Numbered from the stretch's first letter, positions 36,790 to 46,742 are shown. The stretch: DNA of 64,000 nucleotides from Atlantibacter hermannii (GCA_900635495.1 LR134136.1:1488001-1552000), one strand, 5' to 3'. Translations and numbers: made by a program. The notes: generated by a model not told the origin, from the letters alone.

Positions 36790-38013
36790 ATGGCAGTAAA
36801 TTTAAAGTTAATTCAGGCGCCAGCCATCAAACCTCAACCTCCGGTCTGGTGGATGTGGTTACTGTTGTTGGTTGTTATGTTGCTGGCAGGCACAGTGGGG
36901 ACGATTCTGAACAGTACGGCAAAGCCGCAGATCAATGCGAATGCATTCTGGGAAACTGCGTTGGGACTTCCTGCATTGTTTTGGCTTGTCCTGCTGATAG
37001 TACGTAGTACCTGGTATAAGGGACAACTGGCAATTGCCCGGAGCAGGGATAATGAACGTGAAAAAAGACTTCGTCGTGAAATCCTGCGTGGTCGCCGTTT
37101 TTTGCATGTTCTGGGTATTAGTCTGCACACTGGGTTGCGTGAACATGCTGATACCGATGGTCAGAGACAACGGAACGCCCTACTAAAAAAAACACAAATC
37201 CTTAAAACCCAGCCTTCCTGGAAAAGCCAGGAAGGGATAAGACACAGTCGCCTGGTCAGATCTGAAGGGGAGACGGCAGAACAAACGCTGACGCGGGTTC
37301 TGAATAAAACTCTTGAAGAACTCAGTACCGCGCTGGCTTCAGTCCCTGCCGATGTACCACTTTCATTATTGATGGAAAGTAACACCAGCCTGCAACAACG
37401 CGAAACAGACGCAATCTGGCAGAAATGCTGGGCTGAAAGCCATATCCGACAACCTGTCACGCGTATTGAGGGCTTTGGTCTGGACGTTGTGGATCAGTGG
37501 CTGGATTACCGTAGTACTGAGCGTGCAATGCTGTTGGTCGTGGCAATACAGATCGTGCCCGATCAGCCAGAGGGAACGGCTGAAAGCGTTGTTGGCTTAT
37601 TACTTGGCAATCCGACTTTGGACATACCTTTATTGCCACTTGCTTACCTGCATCGCCCTGAGCAGGCGCATCTGACAGGCGCTGATGATTTGCAGTATGC
37701 CATGCAACAGGCCCTCAGTTGGGGGGAGCTGGCGTCTGACGATCTAAAAAGCGGCTGGTCGGTAGGTATTAAGCCCGAGTGGTATATGGCAATTGCGACA
37801 GGATTACTGGCATTAAAAAGCCCGATCAATCCCGGTCAGGATCTGCGCGATTTGAACACTACCCTGGGATATGCAGGCCCGGCTGCACCTTGGGTGGCTA
37901 TTGCCAGCGCTACGCAGGGTTGCAGTGATGGGGCGGCCCAATTGATTGTAAGTGGTGATAATTGTGTGGATACGCCACTTTGGGTGACAGTGATGAAACC
38001 CGCAAAGGAATAG
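36790..38013 (+). CDS. T6SS-locus membrane protein of unknown function
   Basis: 407 residues from the ATG at 36790. Two N-terminal helices (WWMWLLLLVVMLLAGTVGTIL and ALGLPALFWLVLLIV), then a basic coiled stretch (NEREKRLRREILRGRR) and a soluble domain without recognisable motifs. A protein in this slot, just before tssM, occurs in related enteric T6SS loci. It is not TssA by any motif I can see. It might join the membrane complex, as placement and topology suggest, but the function is unknown. Confidence 0.7.
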   Translation: MAVNLKLIQAPAIKPQPPVWWMWLLLLVVMLLAGTVGTILNSTAKPQINANAFWETALGLPALFWLVLLIVRSTWYKGQLAIARSRDNEREKRLRREILRGRRFLHVLGISLHTGLREHADTDGQRQRNALLKKTQILKTQPSWKSQEGIRHSRLVRSEGETAEQTLTRVLNKTLEELSTALASVPADVPLSLLMESNTSLQQRETDAIWQKCWAESHIRQPVTRIEGFGLDVVDQWLDYRSTERAMLLVVAIQIVPDQPEGTAESVVGLLLGNPTLDIPLLPLAYLHRPEQAHLTGADDLQYAMQQALSWGELASDDLKSGWSVGIKPEWYMAIATGLLALKSPINPGQDLRDLNTTLGYAGPAAPWVAIASATQGCSDGAAQLIVSGDNCVDTPLWVTVMKPAKE

Positions 38014-38112
38014 CAGGGAACGGTTTTTCAGTTGCCGCTCCAGTAAAACGGATAAGGCACAATAAAAACGGGCCGGAGAATTGAATCAACATTAGCAGAA
38101 CAGGGAAAAAGG

Positions 38113-41100
38113 ATGATTGCATCGGGTAGTACTGAGCACTGGAGCAGCCGCTTCTGGTTTATCGTACTGGTACTGGCTGGCATTGCCTGGGGGATTTATC
38201 ATTTTGGTGACAGGATTGGTCTGACAAGCTTTCAGGCAAAGTTCTGTGCTTTCACAGGATTGTGTATTGTTGTGTTTCTGTTGCGTTATGGGGGACTGAT
38301 AGTTCAGTTCTTCTGGCTCAGGTACAAAAACAAAGATACAGACACCCGCACTTCATCATCTCAAAAATCTCCGCAGGGACAACTTACGACACATCTGGCG
38401 ATACTGACCACATTGAAGCAGGCGCTTCGCGATAAGTATGGGCGTTTTTGGCGGCGTAAGGTCACCATTCTGATGCTGTCAGGCAGCATTACTGATGTGG
38501 AACATCTTGCACCAGGTCTGAGTAGTCAGTACTGGCTGGAAGATCAGGGAACAGTATTGCTTTGGGGGGAAGATATTAACAATCCGGCAGACAGCGACTG
38601 GTTTAAGGCAGTCCGCAAATTATGTTCTTGCCCGGTGGATGCGTTGGTTTGGGTGACATCCATTTTTGATAAGTTTGCGATACTTAACGAGCCGGTAAAT
38701 GACAGCATATTATCATCTGATGAAATGGGCAGTCTTTCGAATCGGCTTGTTATCCGGTATGAGCACACAGGCTGGCGGTTACCCTTGTATATCTGGTCTG
38801 TGCATCCGGGGAGCTGGCAAAAGGGGAAAACAACCCAGCCAGTGGGCTGCTGCCTGTTGCCGGAACGTGCGAAGCCCGCTGATATTAATGCACAATTAGA
38901 AAATCTGGCCGGACAACTGACGCTCCCGGGTATACAGCAAATTTGTCTTAATCCAGAATTCACATTTTTGTTGGATCTGAAACGGCTACTTTCAGTATCC
39001 GCAGAAAAAATATGTGCTTCTGTTTCTACACTTCTGAATAAATACCATTCGTTGTCTCTGGCCGGGCTTCTGTTCAGTCCCTCGTCTCCGGATGGAGCCC
39101 ACCGTGTAAAACATCATTGGGGAAAAGATGAACGCTGGGATGTATTGCTGAACTCCCTCGTAACATTGCCTGCCGGGTTAAAAGCACATAAAACGGGATT
39201 CTCATGGATAAAAGCCCTGGTCGCTGCCGCTGCCACACTGATGCTACTCTGGGGCGCGATGATGGCAATCTCCTTCACCGCCAACCGCAGCCTTCTGGCG
39301 ACGGCACAGCAGCAGGTGCAACTCGTATCTGCTGAGAAGCAATCCCTGGCGACACGTCTGCATGCACTCTCAGAATTACAGAAAACCCTTTCCCGTCTTC
39401 AGTACCAGACTGAACACGGCGCGCCGTGGTACAGCCGTTTCGGCCTGAACCAGAATGATGACCTGCTGGCGGCGCTGCTGCCGCGTTATGGCGAAAACGC
39501 GATACCGCTGCTGCGTGATGCTGCCGCCGTTCATCTTCAGCAGCAACTGAATGCGTATGTACAGCTTCCGCCGGACAGTCCGCTGCGCGAGAAAATGACC
39601 AAAACGGCCTGGGAACAGTTGAAGCTGTACCTGATGCTGGCCCGTCCGGAACGAATGGATGCGGCCTGGTTCTCCGGGGCACTGATGCAGGACTGGCCGC
39701 AGCGTCCCGGTGTGAAAGATGGTATTTGGCAGGGGAGTGGTGCCTCACTGCTGCGTTTTTACGGAGAGAGTCTCGCAACCCATCCGGCCTGGCGACTGCA
39801 TCCTGATGACGGGTTGATAAGCCAGGTGCGCACCCTGCTGATTCGTCAGATGGGAATGCGCAACAGCGAATCCACGCTGTACCAGAAGATGCTCGCGCAG
39901 GTGGCGAACCAGTATGCCGACCTGCACCTGGCTGACATGACCGGCGATACGGACGCGTCGCGCCTGTTCACGACGGATGAAGTGGTGCCGGGGATGTTCA
40001 CCCGCCAGGCGTGGGAGCAGGCCGTCCAGCCCGCCATAGAAAAGGTGGTCACCGGGCGCCGTGACGAAATGGACTGGGTGCTGAGCGACAGCAGGCAGCC
40101 TGTCACGCAGCAGACTTCTCCGGAAGCGCTAAAAGCGCGTCTGACGGAACGCTACTTTGCTGACTTCGGCGGCGTCTGGCTCGACTTTCTCAACAGCCTG
40201 CGGCTTCAGCCGGCAGCCACGCTGTCGGACGCCATTGACCAGTTGACCCTGATGGCAGATGTCCGCCAGTCGCCGCTGGTGGCGCTGATGAACACGTTGA
40301 GCGTACAGGGACGCACCGGGCAGACCGGCGACGCTTTGTCGGATTCGCTGGTGAAGTCGGCGAAGAACCTGTTTAACCGCGATGAACAGGCTGTCATTGA
40401 CCAGCAGAGCGGCGCGCACGGCCCCCTGGATGCAACCTTTGGTCCGGTACTGGCGCTGCTGGGCAATCAAACGAAAGGGGCGGGAAATAGTGACCTCAGC
40501 CTGCAGACCTTCCTGACTCGTGTTACCCAGGTACGCCTGCGCCTTCAGCAGGTTACCAATGCCACGGACCCACAGGCGATGACCCAGGCGCTGGCGCAGA
40601 CGGTCTTCCAGGGGAAAGCGGTGGATTTAACGGAAACCCGGGACTACGGAAGCCTGGTGGCAGCGGGGCTGGGTCAGGAATGGAGCGGTTTCGGGCAAAC
40701 GGTGTTTGTTCGCCCGATGGAGCAGGCCTGGCAGCAGGTACTCACGCCCGCAGCCGAAAGCCTCAATGCCCAGTGGCGCAGCGCGGTGGTGGACGACTGG
40801 AACAACGCCTTTGGCGGGCGTTATCCGTTTAAGGACGTCAGCAGTGAAGTGTCTTTGCCGCTGCTGGGGAAATACCTGAACGGTGATTCCGGGCGCATTA
40901 CCCGCTTTTTACAGACTCGTCTCAGTGGCGTGCTTCATAAAGAGGGAAGTCGCTGGACGGCAGACAGCATCAATGCGCAGGGGCTGACCTTCAACCCCGC
41001 GTTTCTTAAGGCCATGAACACCCTTAGCCATCTCTCGGACGTGGTGTTTACCCGTGGTGAGGCAGGGCTGCATTTTGAGCTGCGCCCCGGCACGGAAGAC

Positions 41101-41550
41101 GGCGTGATGCAGACGGACCTGGTGATAGACAGCCAGAAGTTGACGTACATGAACCAGATGCCCGTCTGGAAGCGTTTTAGCTGGCCGGCGGACACCGAAG
41201 CACCGGGGGCGGCCCTGAGCTGGATAAGCACAAAAGCGGGTACCCGCCAGTATGCGGACATGTCCGGGGCGTGGGGTTGGATACGGCTGCTGGACAAGGC
41301 CACGGTTAGCGCCTATCCCGGCACGGGCAGTAGCTGGAGTTTGAGCTGGAAGGCTCAGGACGGTAAAGCGCTGCACTATACGCTGCGCACCGAAGCCGGA
41401 GAGGGCCCGCTGGCGCTGCTGAAGCTGCGAAACTTTACCCTGCCGGCGCAGATATTCAGCGTGGATCCCGCCATGCTGAACGGAAATAAATCAACAGACG
41501 GGGAATATGGCGATGACCACATTTCATCCGGCGCAGAGGGTGCCGAATGA
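38113..41550 (+). CDS. tssM: T6SS membrane-complex protein TssM (IcmF family)
   Basis: 1145-residue inner-membrane core component. Helices near the N terminus (FWFIVLVLAGIAWGIYHFG, FCAFTGLCIVVFLLRYGGLI) and near residue 380 (ALVAAAATLMLLWGAMMAIS), then a large periplasmic domain that contacts TssJ. The cytoplasmic NTPase-like part has no Walker A: the P-loop place reads MLSGSITDVEHL, so it should not bind ATP in the usual way. Such loss is common in this family. A 99-base spacer precedes it. Confidence 0.93.
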   Translation: MIASGSTEHWSSRFWFIVLVLAGIAWGIYHFGDRIGLTSFQAKFCAFTGLCIVVFLLRYGGLIVQFFWLRYKNKDTDTRTSSSQKSPQGQLTTHLAILTTLKQALRDKYGRFWRRKVTILMLSGSITDVEHLAPGLSSQYWLEDQGTVLLWGEDINNPADSDWFKAVRKLCSCPVDALVWVTSIFDKFAILNEPVNDSILSSDEMGSLSNRLVIRYEHTGWRLPLYIWSVHPGSWQKGKTTQPVGCCLLPERAKPADINAQLENLAGQLTLPGIQQICLNPEFTFLLDLKRLLSVSAEKICASVSTLLNKYHSLSLAGLLFSPSSPDGAHRVKHHWGKDERWDVLLNSLVTLPAGLKAHKTGFSWIKALVAAAATLMLLWGAMMAISFTANRSLLATAQQQVQLVSAEKQSLATRLHALSELQKTLSRLQYQTEHGAPWYSRFGLNQNDDLLAALLPRYGENAIPLLRDAAAVHLQQQLNAYVQLPPDSPLREKMTKTAWEQLKLYLMLARPERMDAAWFSGALMQDWPQRPGVKDGIWQGSGASLLRFYGESLATHPAWRLHPDDGLISQVRTLLIRQMGMRNSESTLYQKMLAQVANQYADLHLADMTGDTDASRLFTTDEVVPGMFTRQAWEQAVQPAIEKVVTGRRDEMDWVLSDSRQPVTQQTSPEALKARLTERYFADFGGVWLDFLNSLRLQPAATLSDAIDQLTLMADVRQSPLVALMNTLSVQGRTGQTGDALSDSLVKSAKNLFNRDEQAVIDQQSGAHGPLDATFGPVLALLGNQTKGAGNSDLSLQTFLTRVTQVRLRLQQVTNATDPQAMTQALAQTVFQGKAVDLTETRDYGSLVAAGLGQEWSGFGQTVFVRPMEQAWQQVLTPAAESLNAQWRSAVVDDWNNAFGGRYPFKDVSSEVSLPLLGKYLNGDSGRITRFLQTRLSGVLHKEGSRWTADSINAQGLTFNPAFLKAMNTLSHLSDVVFTRGEAGLHFELRPGTEDGVMQTDLVIDSQKLTYMNQMPVWKRFSWPADTEAPGAALSWISTKAGTRQYADMSGAWGWIRLLDKATVSAYPGTGSSWSLSWKAQDGKALHYTLRTEAGEGPLALLKLRNFTLPAQIFSVDPAMLNGNKSTDGEYGDDHISSGAEGAE

Positions 41551-41980
41551 GAACAGTCGTCAGCATCCCGGCGGGTTTACCCGTGCGGACAGGTTCCGAA
41601 AGACTGACCCGGACCCACCGTGATGCTTTATGACCCTTCGGCCATGCCTGGCTGAGATTACCTGCTTATGCCATCGGTCCCGGAAACGGGACCGCTTTCA
41701 CGCGCGGTGCTGAAGCCTTTCACCCCGCCTGGCATGTTAATTCTGCTGGCAGCCCGGCAATCAGGCAGCCTGGCGCACGGGCAAAATCCTCATTCGACGA
41801 TGATGACGCACCTGCCGGTTGCTGGAACGGCAGGGGAGGCCGGCATTTCGCTACGAACTGAACCGAAAAAGCCGCTGCGTGAGGCTAACGCTTTTTTAAC
41901 CCCCGCAGGTTGAAGCTATCGGGACGGGCGTACGCCGTGCTTTGTGGCTGAACTTTATTCTGCAATACCCAGGAAACTCA
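41551..41980. other. Gap between tssM and tssF, no recognisable gene
   Basis: 430 bases. Short open frames exist (for example 41668-41913 and one beginning MAMTTFHPAQ overlapping the tssM end) but none matches a family I know. In related loci this place can hold another T6SS gene, so it may be a degraded remnant. AGGAAACTCA before 41981 is the tssF ribosome site. Confidence 0.5.
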
Positions 41981-43744
41981 ATGGAAGACTTAACCCTGCG
42001 TTATTTTGATGCCGAAATGCGTTATCTGCGCGAGGCGGCAAAAGAATTTGCGCAAACTCACCCCGACCGCGCGGCGATGCTTGATCTCGACAAAGCAGGT
42101 ACGCCAGATCCGTATGTTGAACGCCTGTTTGAAGGCTTCGCATTTTCCGTCGGCCGCCTGCGCGAAAAGATTGACGACGACCTGCCGGAGCTGACGGAAG
42201 GACTGGTCAGCATGCTGTGGCCGCATTATCTGCGAACCATCCCGTCGCTGTCAGTGGTCGCCCTAACGCCGGACCTGCCAGCGATGAAAATGGCTGAGGT
42301 CATTTCCGCCGGGCTGGAAATCAGCTCCCGTCCCGTGGGGCCGAAAAACACCGTCTGCCGCTACCGCACCACCCGGGACGTGACGCTGAATCCGATTGCG
42401 GTATCGGCTGTCACCATGACTACGGAGCCGGATGGGCGCTCAGCCCTGCGCATCCGTTTTGCCTGCAGCCCGCAGGCAGACTGGCAGCAGGCCGACCTGA
42501 TGCGGCTACCGCTGTATCTGGGAGAAGATACCGTGACGGGCAGCGCTCTGCACCTGTGGCTGACGAAGCGCCAGGCGGCAATGTACATCCGGCTGCCGGG
42601 ACAGGAAGACCGGATAAGGCTGGACGGTTACTTTTCACCGGGCGGTTTTGGTGAACAGGACCGGCTGTGGCCAAAGGGCGACAGTGCGTTCAGCGGCTGG
42701 CAACTGCTGCTGGAGTATTTTACCTTTCGCGAGAAGTTTATGTTCGTGCACCTCAACGGCCTGGAGAACATCACGCTCCCGGCGGGCATCAGCCATTTTG
42801 ATATTGAGGTGGTGTTCAGCCAGATGTGGCAAAGCGATCTGCCGGTAACGGACGGCGCCCTGCGCCTGCACTGCGTCCCGGTCATTAACCTCTTTACGCT
42901 TGAGGCTGATCCGCTGACTATCAACGGGCTGGAGAGCGAGTACCTGCTGCGTCCTAAACGCCTTCAGGACGGGCACACGGAGATTTACTCCGTCGACAGC
43001 GTGACCGGCTCCGGGCGAACCGGGGATGCGCGTTACGTGCCGTTCACCAGCTTTCGCCACCGGGGCGGGATGATGCGCCGCCACGCACCGGAGCGGTACT
43101 ACCACACCCGTGTGAAGCGGGGCGTCACCGGGATGCACGACACATGGCTCATTCTTGGCGGTCAGCAGTGGGAGGCTGACCGGGTGTTGGCGCGGGAGAC
43201 CGTATCGCTGCGTATCACCGGGACCAATGGCCAGTTGCCGCGCCGGGCGCTACAGAGCACGTTGCTTGACCGCTGCGAACAGGTTAGCGAAACGCCGTTC
43301 ACGGTCCGTAATCTCTGCAAACCGACATTGCCTGCCTACCCGCCGTCAGAGGACCGTTTCCACTGGCGGGTCATGAGCCATCTGAGTACCCGATTTCTGA
43401 ATATGATGAGTAGTGCAGAAGTGCTGCGCGGCACGCTGTCGCTCTACAACTGGCTTGATAATGAACTCAATAACCGTCGTCTGGACGCTGTTCTTGACGT
43501 CAGGCATCACCGTATTCAGCGCTTTGAGGATGGTTACCTGCTTCGCGGTCTTGACGTTGAGGTCACACTCGACAGTAGCGGTTTTACCGGCGAAGGGGAT
43601 CTGCATTTGTTTGGCGAAATGCTTAATCGCTTTTTTGCACTCTATGCCGACATGAATCAGTTTAACCAGCTTACGCTCATTGTTCAGCCAGAAGGGAAAT
43701 GTATCCGGTGGAAAGAGAATCACAATCCGCGCCTGCCCGGCTGA
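41981..43744 (+). CDS. tssF: T6SS baseplate protein TssF
   Basis: Wedge subunit. The start at 41981 (MEDLTLRYFDAEMRYLREAAKEFA) gives 587 residues, the family length; the frame upstream is open but unneeded. Signature HPDRAAMLDL, DPYVERLFEGFAF and MLWPHYLRTIPSLSV. The 3' end overlaps tssG by 46 bases. Confidence 0.95.
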   Translation: MEDLTLRYFDAEMRYLREAAKEFAQTHPDRAAMLDLDKAGTPDPYVERLFEGFAFSVGRLREKIDDDLPELTEGLVSMLWPHYLRTIPSLSVVALTPDLPAMKMAEVISAGLEISSRPVGPKNTVCRYRTTRDVTLNPIAVSAVTMTTEPDGRSALRIRFACSPQADWQQADLMRLPLYLGEDTVTGSALHLWLTKRQAAMYIRLPGQEDRIRLDGYFSPGGFGEQDRLWPKGDSAFSGWQLLLEYFTFREKFMFVHLNGLENITLPAGISHFDIEVVFSQMWQSDLPVTDGALRLHCVPVINLFTLEADPLTINGLESEYLLRPKRLQDGHTEIYSVDSVTGSGRTGDARYVPFTSFRHRGGMMRRHAPERYYHTRVKRGVTGMHDTWLILGGQQWEADRVLARETVSLRITGTNGQLPRRALQSTLLDRCEQVSETPFTVRNLCKPTLPAYPPSEDRFHWRVMSHLSTRFLNMMSSAEVLRGTLSLYNWLDNELNNRRLDAVLDVRHHRIQRFEDGYLLRGLDVEVTLDSSGFTGEGDLHLFGEMLNRFFALYADMNQFNQLTLIVQPEGKCIRWKENHNPRLPG

Positions 43745-44799
43745 TGGCACAGGTACGGCAGCACCTGCCGTACATGAATTTTTACCGCTTCTGCCAACTG
43801 CTTGAGCAGAGCCAGACGGATGCGCCGGTTCCCGGCAGCGGCTGGCTCGTACGCCAGGAGCCGGTGCGGTTTAGGCCCCATCCCGGGATGGGGTTCCCGT
43901 CCAGTGAAATCCGGGGCATAGAAGATCCGGAACCTGAACATTCGCATCTCCGGCCGACGGTGCGCGTCAATTTTATGGGGCTGTATGGCGTCGAATCGCC
44001 GCTGCCGACGCACTACATCGATGATATTGCCCAGCAGCGGGATGGGTATGAAGCCACCCGCGATTTTCTGGATATCTTCAATCACCGACTGATAACCGAG
44101 TATTACCGCATCTGGCGCAAATATTCGTATCCGGCGACTTATCAGGCGGGAGGGGCGGATAACACGTCGCAGTATCTGCTCGGGCTGGCTGGCCTGGGCA
44201 TCCGGGGATGTGCGGCAACGGCAGGAACGCCGCTGTCGCGCTTTCTGGCAGTGCTCCCTGCGCTACTGCTGCCGGGGCGGACAGCGGAGGGGATGGCCTC
44301 GCTGGTGACATTGCTGGCACCCGATACCCATGCAACGGTGTATCACCATGACCGGTGTCGGGTTCCGCTGGCACAGCGGGTTACCATGAACACCCGGCAG
44401 CCGGTCAGCCTGAAACACCGTCCCGTCATGGGCAATTACGGGACGGATGTTAACGGCCAGGTACTGTTGCGGCTGACCACGACAAATCCTGACGACGTGC
44501 GTGGCTGGCTGCCTGGCGGCGAACTGCATCAGGACCTGATGGCGCTCCTGCATGTTTATCTGGGCTCGCACCTGGATGTGCGGTTACAGCTGTGCGTGGC
44601 CCGGCATCTGCTGCCGAATGCGCGGCTGGAATGCAGCACAAGCCGTGCCGCACGACTGGGGCAAACTGCGGTCATGAAGCTGCTGGAGACGCGGCAAAAA
44701 AGAGACGACATTTTGACCATTCACCTGGGGCGCTGGCAGTGCATCCGGGAAAATATTCACCGAAGGGAGAGCGATGAAGATGGCGATTACCGCTGGTAA
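43699..44799 (+). CDS. tssG: T6SS baseplate protein TssG
   Basis: 366-residue partner of TssF in the wedge. Ribosome site AGAAGGGAA sits before ATG 43699. Family marks: YMNFYRFCQLLEQ, EPVRFRPHPGMGFPSSEI, VNFMGLYGVESPLPTHY. Overlaps tssF upstream and tssJ downstream (26 bases), so translation is coupled. Confidence 0.94.
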   Translation: MYPVERESQSAPARLMAQVRQHLPYMNFYRFCQLLEQSQTDAPVPGSGWLVRQEPVRFRPHPGMGFPSSEIRGIEDPEPEHSHLRPTVRVNFMGLYGVESPLPTHYIDDIAQQRDGYEATRDFLDIFNHRLITEYYRIWRKYSYPATYQAGGADNTSQYLLGLAGLGIRGCAATAGTPLSRFLAVLPALLLPGRTAEGMASLVTLLAPDTHATVYHHDRCRVPLAQRVTMNTRQPVSLKHRPVMGNYGTDVNGQVLLRLTTTNPDDVRGWLPGGELHQDLMALLHVYLGSHLDVRLQLCVARHLLPNARLECSTSRAARLGQTAVMKLLETRQKRDDILTIHLGRWQCIRENIHRRESDEDGDYRW

Positions 44800-45316
44800 T
44801 ACTTCCGCCACGCTGCTGGGATTGTGCCTGGCTGCAACGTTAACAGGCTGCGGACTAACACAGAAGGTGTCTGACGGCACGGCTGCTGTCACCCGGTCTA
44901 TTTTTTATAAACAAGTAAAGTCTCTGCATCTGGATATCCGGGCGCGAGAAGGGGTGAATAACAACGCAAAAGGGGTATCTCTGGCGACAGTGGTGCGGAT
45001 TTACCAGCTGAAAGACCGTAAGGCCTTCGACAGCACCGATTATCCGTCGCTGTTTGCCCAGGACAGCCAGGCCATAAAGACGGATTTACTGGCTGAAAAA
45101 GATATCCGCCTGCGTCCGGGAGAATCCTTCTCGCTGGATATGCCGATGGAAGAGGGGGCGCAATTTGTAGCGGTGGCCGGAATGTTTATGGCACCAGACC
45201 AGGAAAATGATACCTGGCGGCTGGTACTGACCCGCGACGAACTTGACCCGGATACGCCGCGTATCATTGAAGCCAGCAATAACCGCCTGACTCTGCAACC
45301 GCTGAAGGAAGACTAA
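44774..45316 (+). CDS. tssJ: T6SS outer-membrane lipoprotein TssJ
   Basis: 180 residues with signal peptide and lipobox TLTGC. It anchors the TssJLM complex in the outer membrane. The body shows the transthyretin-like TssJ fold features: VVRIYQLKDRKAFDSTDY, LRPGESFSLDMPM and VAVAGMFMAPD. Two bases separate it from tssE. Confidence 0.94.
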   Translation: MKMAITAGNTSATLLGLCLAATLTGCGLTQKVSDGTAAVTRSIFYKQVKSLHLDIRAREGVNNNAKGVSLATVVRIYQLKDRKAFDSTDYPSLFAQDSQAIKTDLLAEKDIRLRPGESFSLDMPMEEGAQFVAVAGMFMAPDQENDTWRLVLTRDELDPDTPRIIEASNNRLTLQPLKED

Positions 45317-45317
45317 G

Positions 45318-45770
45318 ATGCCGCGCCCCTCTTTGTATGAAACCCTGTTCGGCAATTTCGCCGGTGGGCTAGACCTGCACCAGGTCAGTGAGGAAAATCA
45401 GGTAATCCTGTCGGTACTCGACAATATGCAGAGTATTCTCAACTGCCGCGCCGGGACACTGGCGCATCTGCCGGATTACGGCCTGCCGGATATGACGAAA
45501 ATCCTGCAGGGGATGCCCGGAACTGCACACCAGCTTATTACCACGCTGTCGGCGGTGCTGCTGAAATACGAGCCGCGCCTGAGCAAAATCACGGTCGTGA
45601 TGCTGGAGCAGACCCAGCCCGGTGAACTGCGCTATGCCATAGACGCGGAGTTGAAAGGTATTGGGCTGGTACGTTACGGCACCGAGTTTATGCCGGAGGG
45701 CAAAATCCTTATCCGCCATATGAAACAGCAGCAGTACCTGGATGCCCGCGCCGGAGCCGGATATCGGTAA
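45318..45770 (+). CDS. tssE: T6SS baseplate protein TssE (gp25-like)
   Basis: 150-residue gp25-family wedge protein needed to start sheath polymerisation. Starts MPRPSLYETLFGNFAGG; the core has HLPDYGLPDM and the conserved YEPRLSKITV segment (the EPR motif). Last clear T6SS core gene. Confidence 0.94.
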   Translation: MPRPSLYETLFGNFAGGLDLHQVSEENQVILSVLDNMQSILNCRAGTLAHLPDYGLPDMTKILQGMPGTAHQLITTLSAVLLKYEPRLSKITVVMLEQTQPGELRYAIDAELKGIGLVRYGTEFMPEGKILIRHMKQQQYLDARAGAGYR

Positions 45771-45870
45771 AAAGGGAGGAGAGTGGCTGAGAAAAAAAGA
45801 AAATGGCCGGTAAGCGTTTGTCTCGCTGAATTCGGCTTAATAAGTGTGAAAAGATAACAGGGACGACAAC

Positions 45871-46350
45871 GTGTCAGCCAGAGAACGATTTTTCAAAAAA
45901 GTACAGCAGAACAGCAACCGCGTGCCTCCCGACAAAAAGTCGGCAGAGGCAGAAATCCGGGAGTTTTGCCAGCGGGTGGACGAGCTGGCAAAACAGATAA
46001 ACGCCTGGTTTGAGGGCAGCGGGATTGAGGTCATCTTCGCTACCAGACACATCAATGACCTGAGCACTATTGGTTACAGCCTCAGCAGCGGCATTTGTCG
46101 TTATGACATCACAACGGTGCTGTTACAGAACGGGGAACGGAGCGCCAGCATTATCCCTGAGCAACTCTGCCAGGGCGCGGAAACTGGCTGCGTGACGATG
46201 TGCGTTGAGGCGCCGGGTACCCGCCAGGTGTTTCATCTGAGCATGGCACCGGAAACGGGCTGGTATCTCAGAGGAGAGCATCAGAGTGTATGTGAGCGGG
46301 TTAGCATGACAGAAGAGGGCTTTTTTCAGGCTGTTGACCGCCTGGCCTGA
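45871..46350 (+). CDS. Hypothetical protein at the end of the T6SS locus
   Basis: 159 residues, hydrophilic, no signal peptide. The N-terminal part (SARERFFKKVQQNSNRVPPDKKSAEAEI) is basic and helical; the centre reads as alternating beta strands (YSLSSGICRYDITTVLLQNGER, VFHLSMAPETGWYL). It follows tssE after 100 bases with a possible ribosome site GGGACGACAAC. No family recognised. Position suggests a T6SS accessory or cargo-related protein. Confidence 0.6.
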   Translation: MSARERFFKKVQQNSNRVPPDKKSAEAEIREFCQRVDELAKQINAWFEGSGIEVIFATRHINDLSTIGYSLSSGICRYDITTVLLQNGERSASIIPEQLCQGAETGCVTMCVEAPGTRQVFHLSMAPETGWYLRGEHQSVCERVSMTEEGFFQAVDRLA

Positions 46351-46704
46351 ATGCGACGACGGTTATTCCGCTCCCGTAGTCAGGTGCACCTTTTCATGGC
46401 TCGCCGTTTACCTGCGACAGGATGAACAGACCTGAGTTGCCCGCGTTTTAGCCCTGAAACGTTATCCTGCCCCCCATTCGCGCCATCATAAAATGCATGT
46501 AACTTACTGCCAGGTTTGGGATTTTTTATTTCATTCTGACTACGCAGTCGTGGCGTTTGTATCGCAGCGACCCCCATAATCCAGGGAATGTACTCAGGAA
46601 ATTATGTTTATGTTTGTTCAGCTTTTGGTCGTCCATGCTGATCAGACACAAAACAGGCATTTAAGCTGCGGAGTGATGAAGGGAACTCTCTACGAGTCTG
46701 TAAA
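46351..46704. other. Right end of island, no gene recognised
   Basis: 354 bases between the last island gene and the tRNA terminator. Only short frames without family likeness. No integrase, transposase end or origin-like sequence can be identified. Confidence 0.5.
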
Positions 46705-46742
46705 ATAAAAAAAACAGCAAGTTTTTCAACTTGCTGTTTCTT
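46705..46742 (-). terminator. Terminator of tRNA-Pro
   Basis: Perfect 10-bp stem AAACAGCAAG / CTTGCTGTTT, loop TTTTTCAA, with a T run on the leftward strand just past the tRNA 3' end. It differs from the hairpin at 15.17 kb, as expected if the island supplied a new terminator. Confidence 0.88.

Noticed and set aside
36790..38013. This protein as TssA
   Set aside because: TssA has an ImpA N-terminal domain and no N-terminal membrane helices; neither feature fits.
41668..41913. 81-codon open frame between tssM and tssF
   Set aside because: Proline- and serine-rich low-information translation, no ribosome site and no family likeness.
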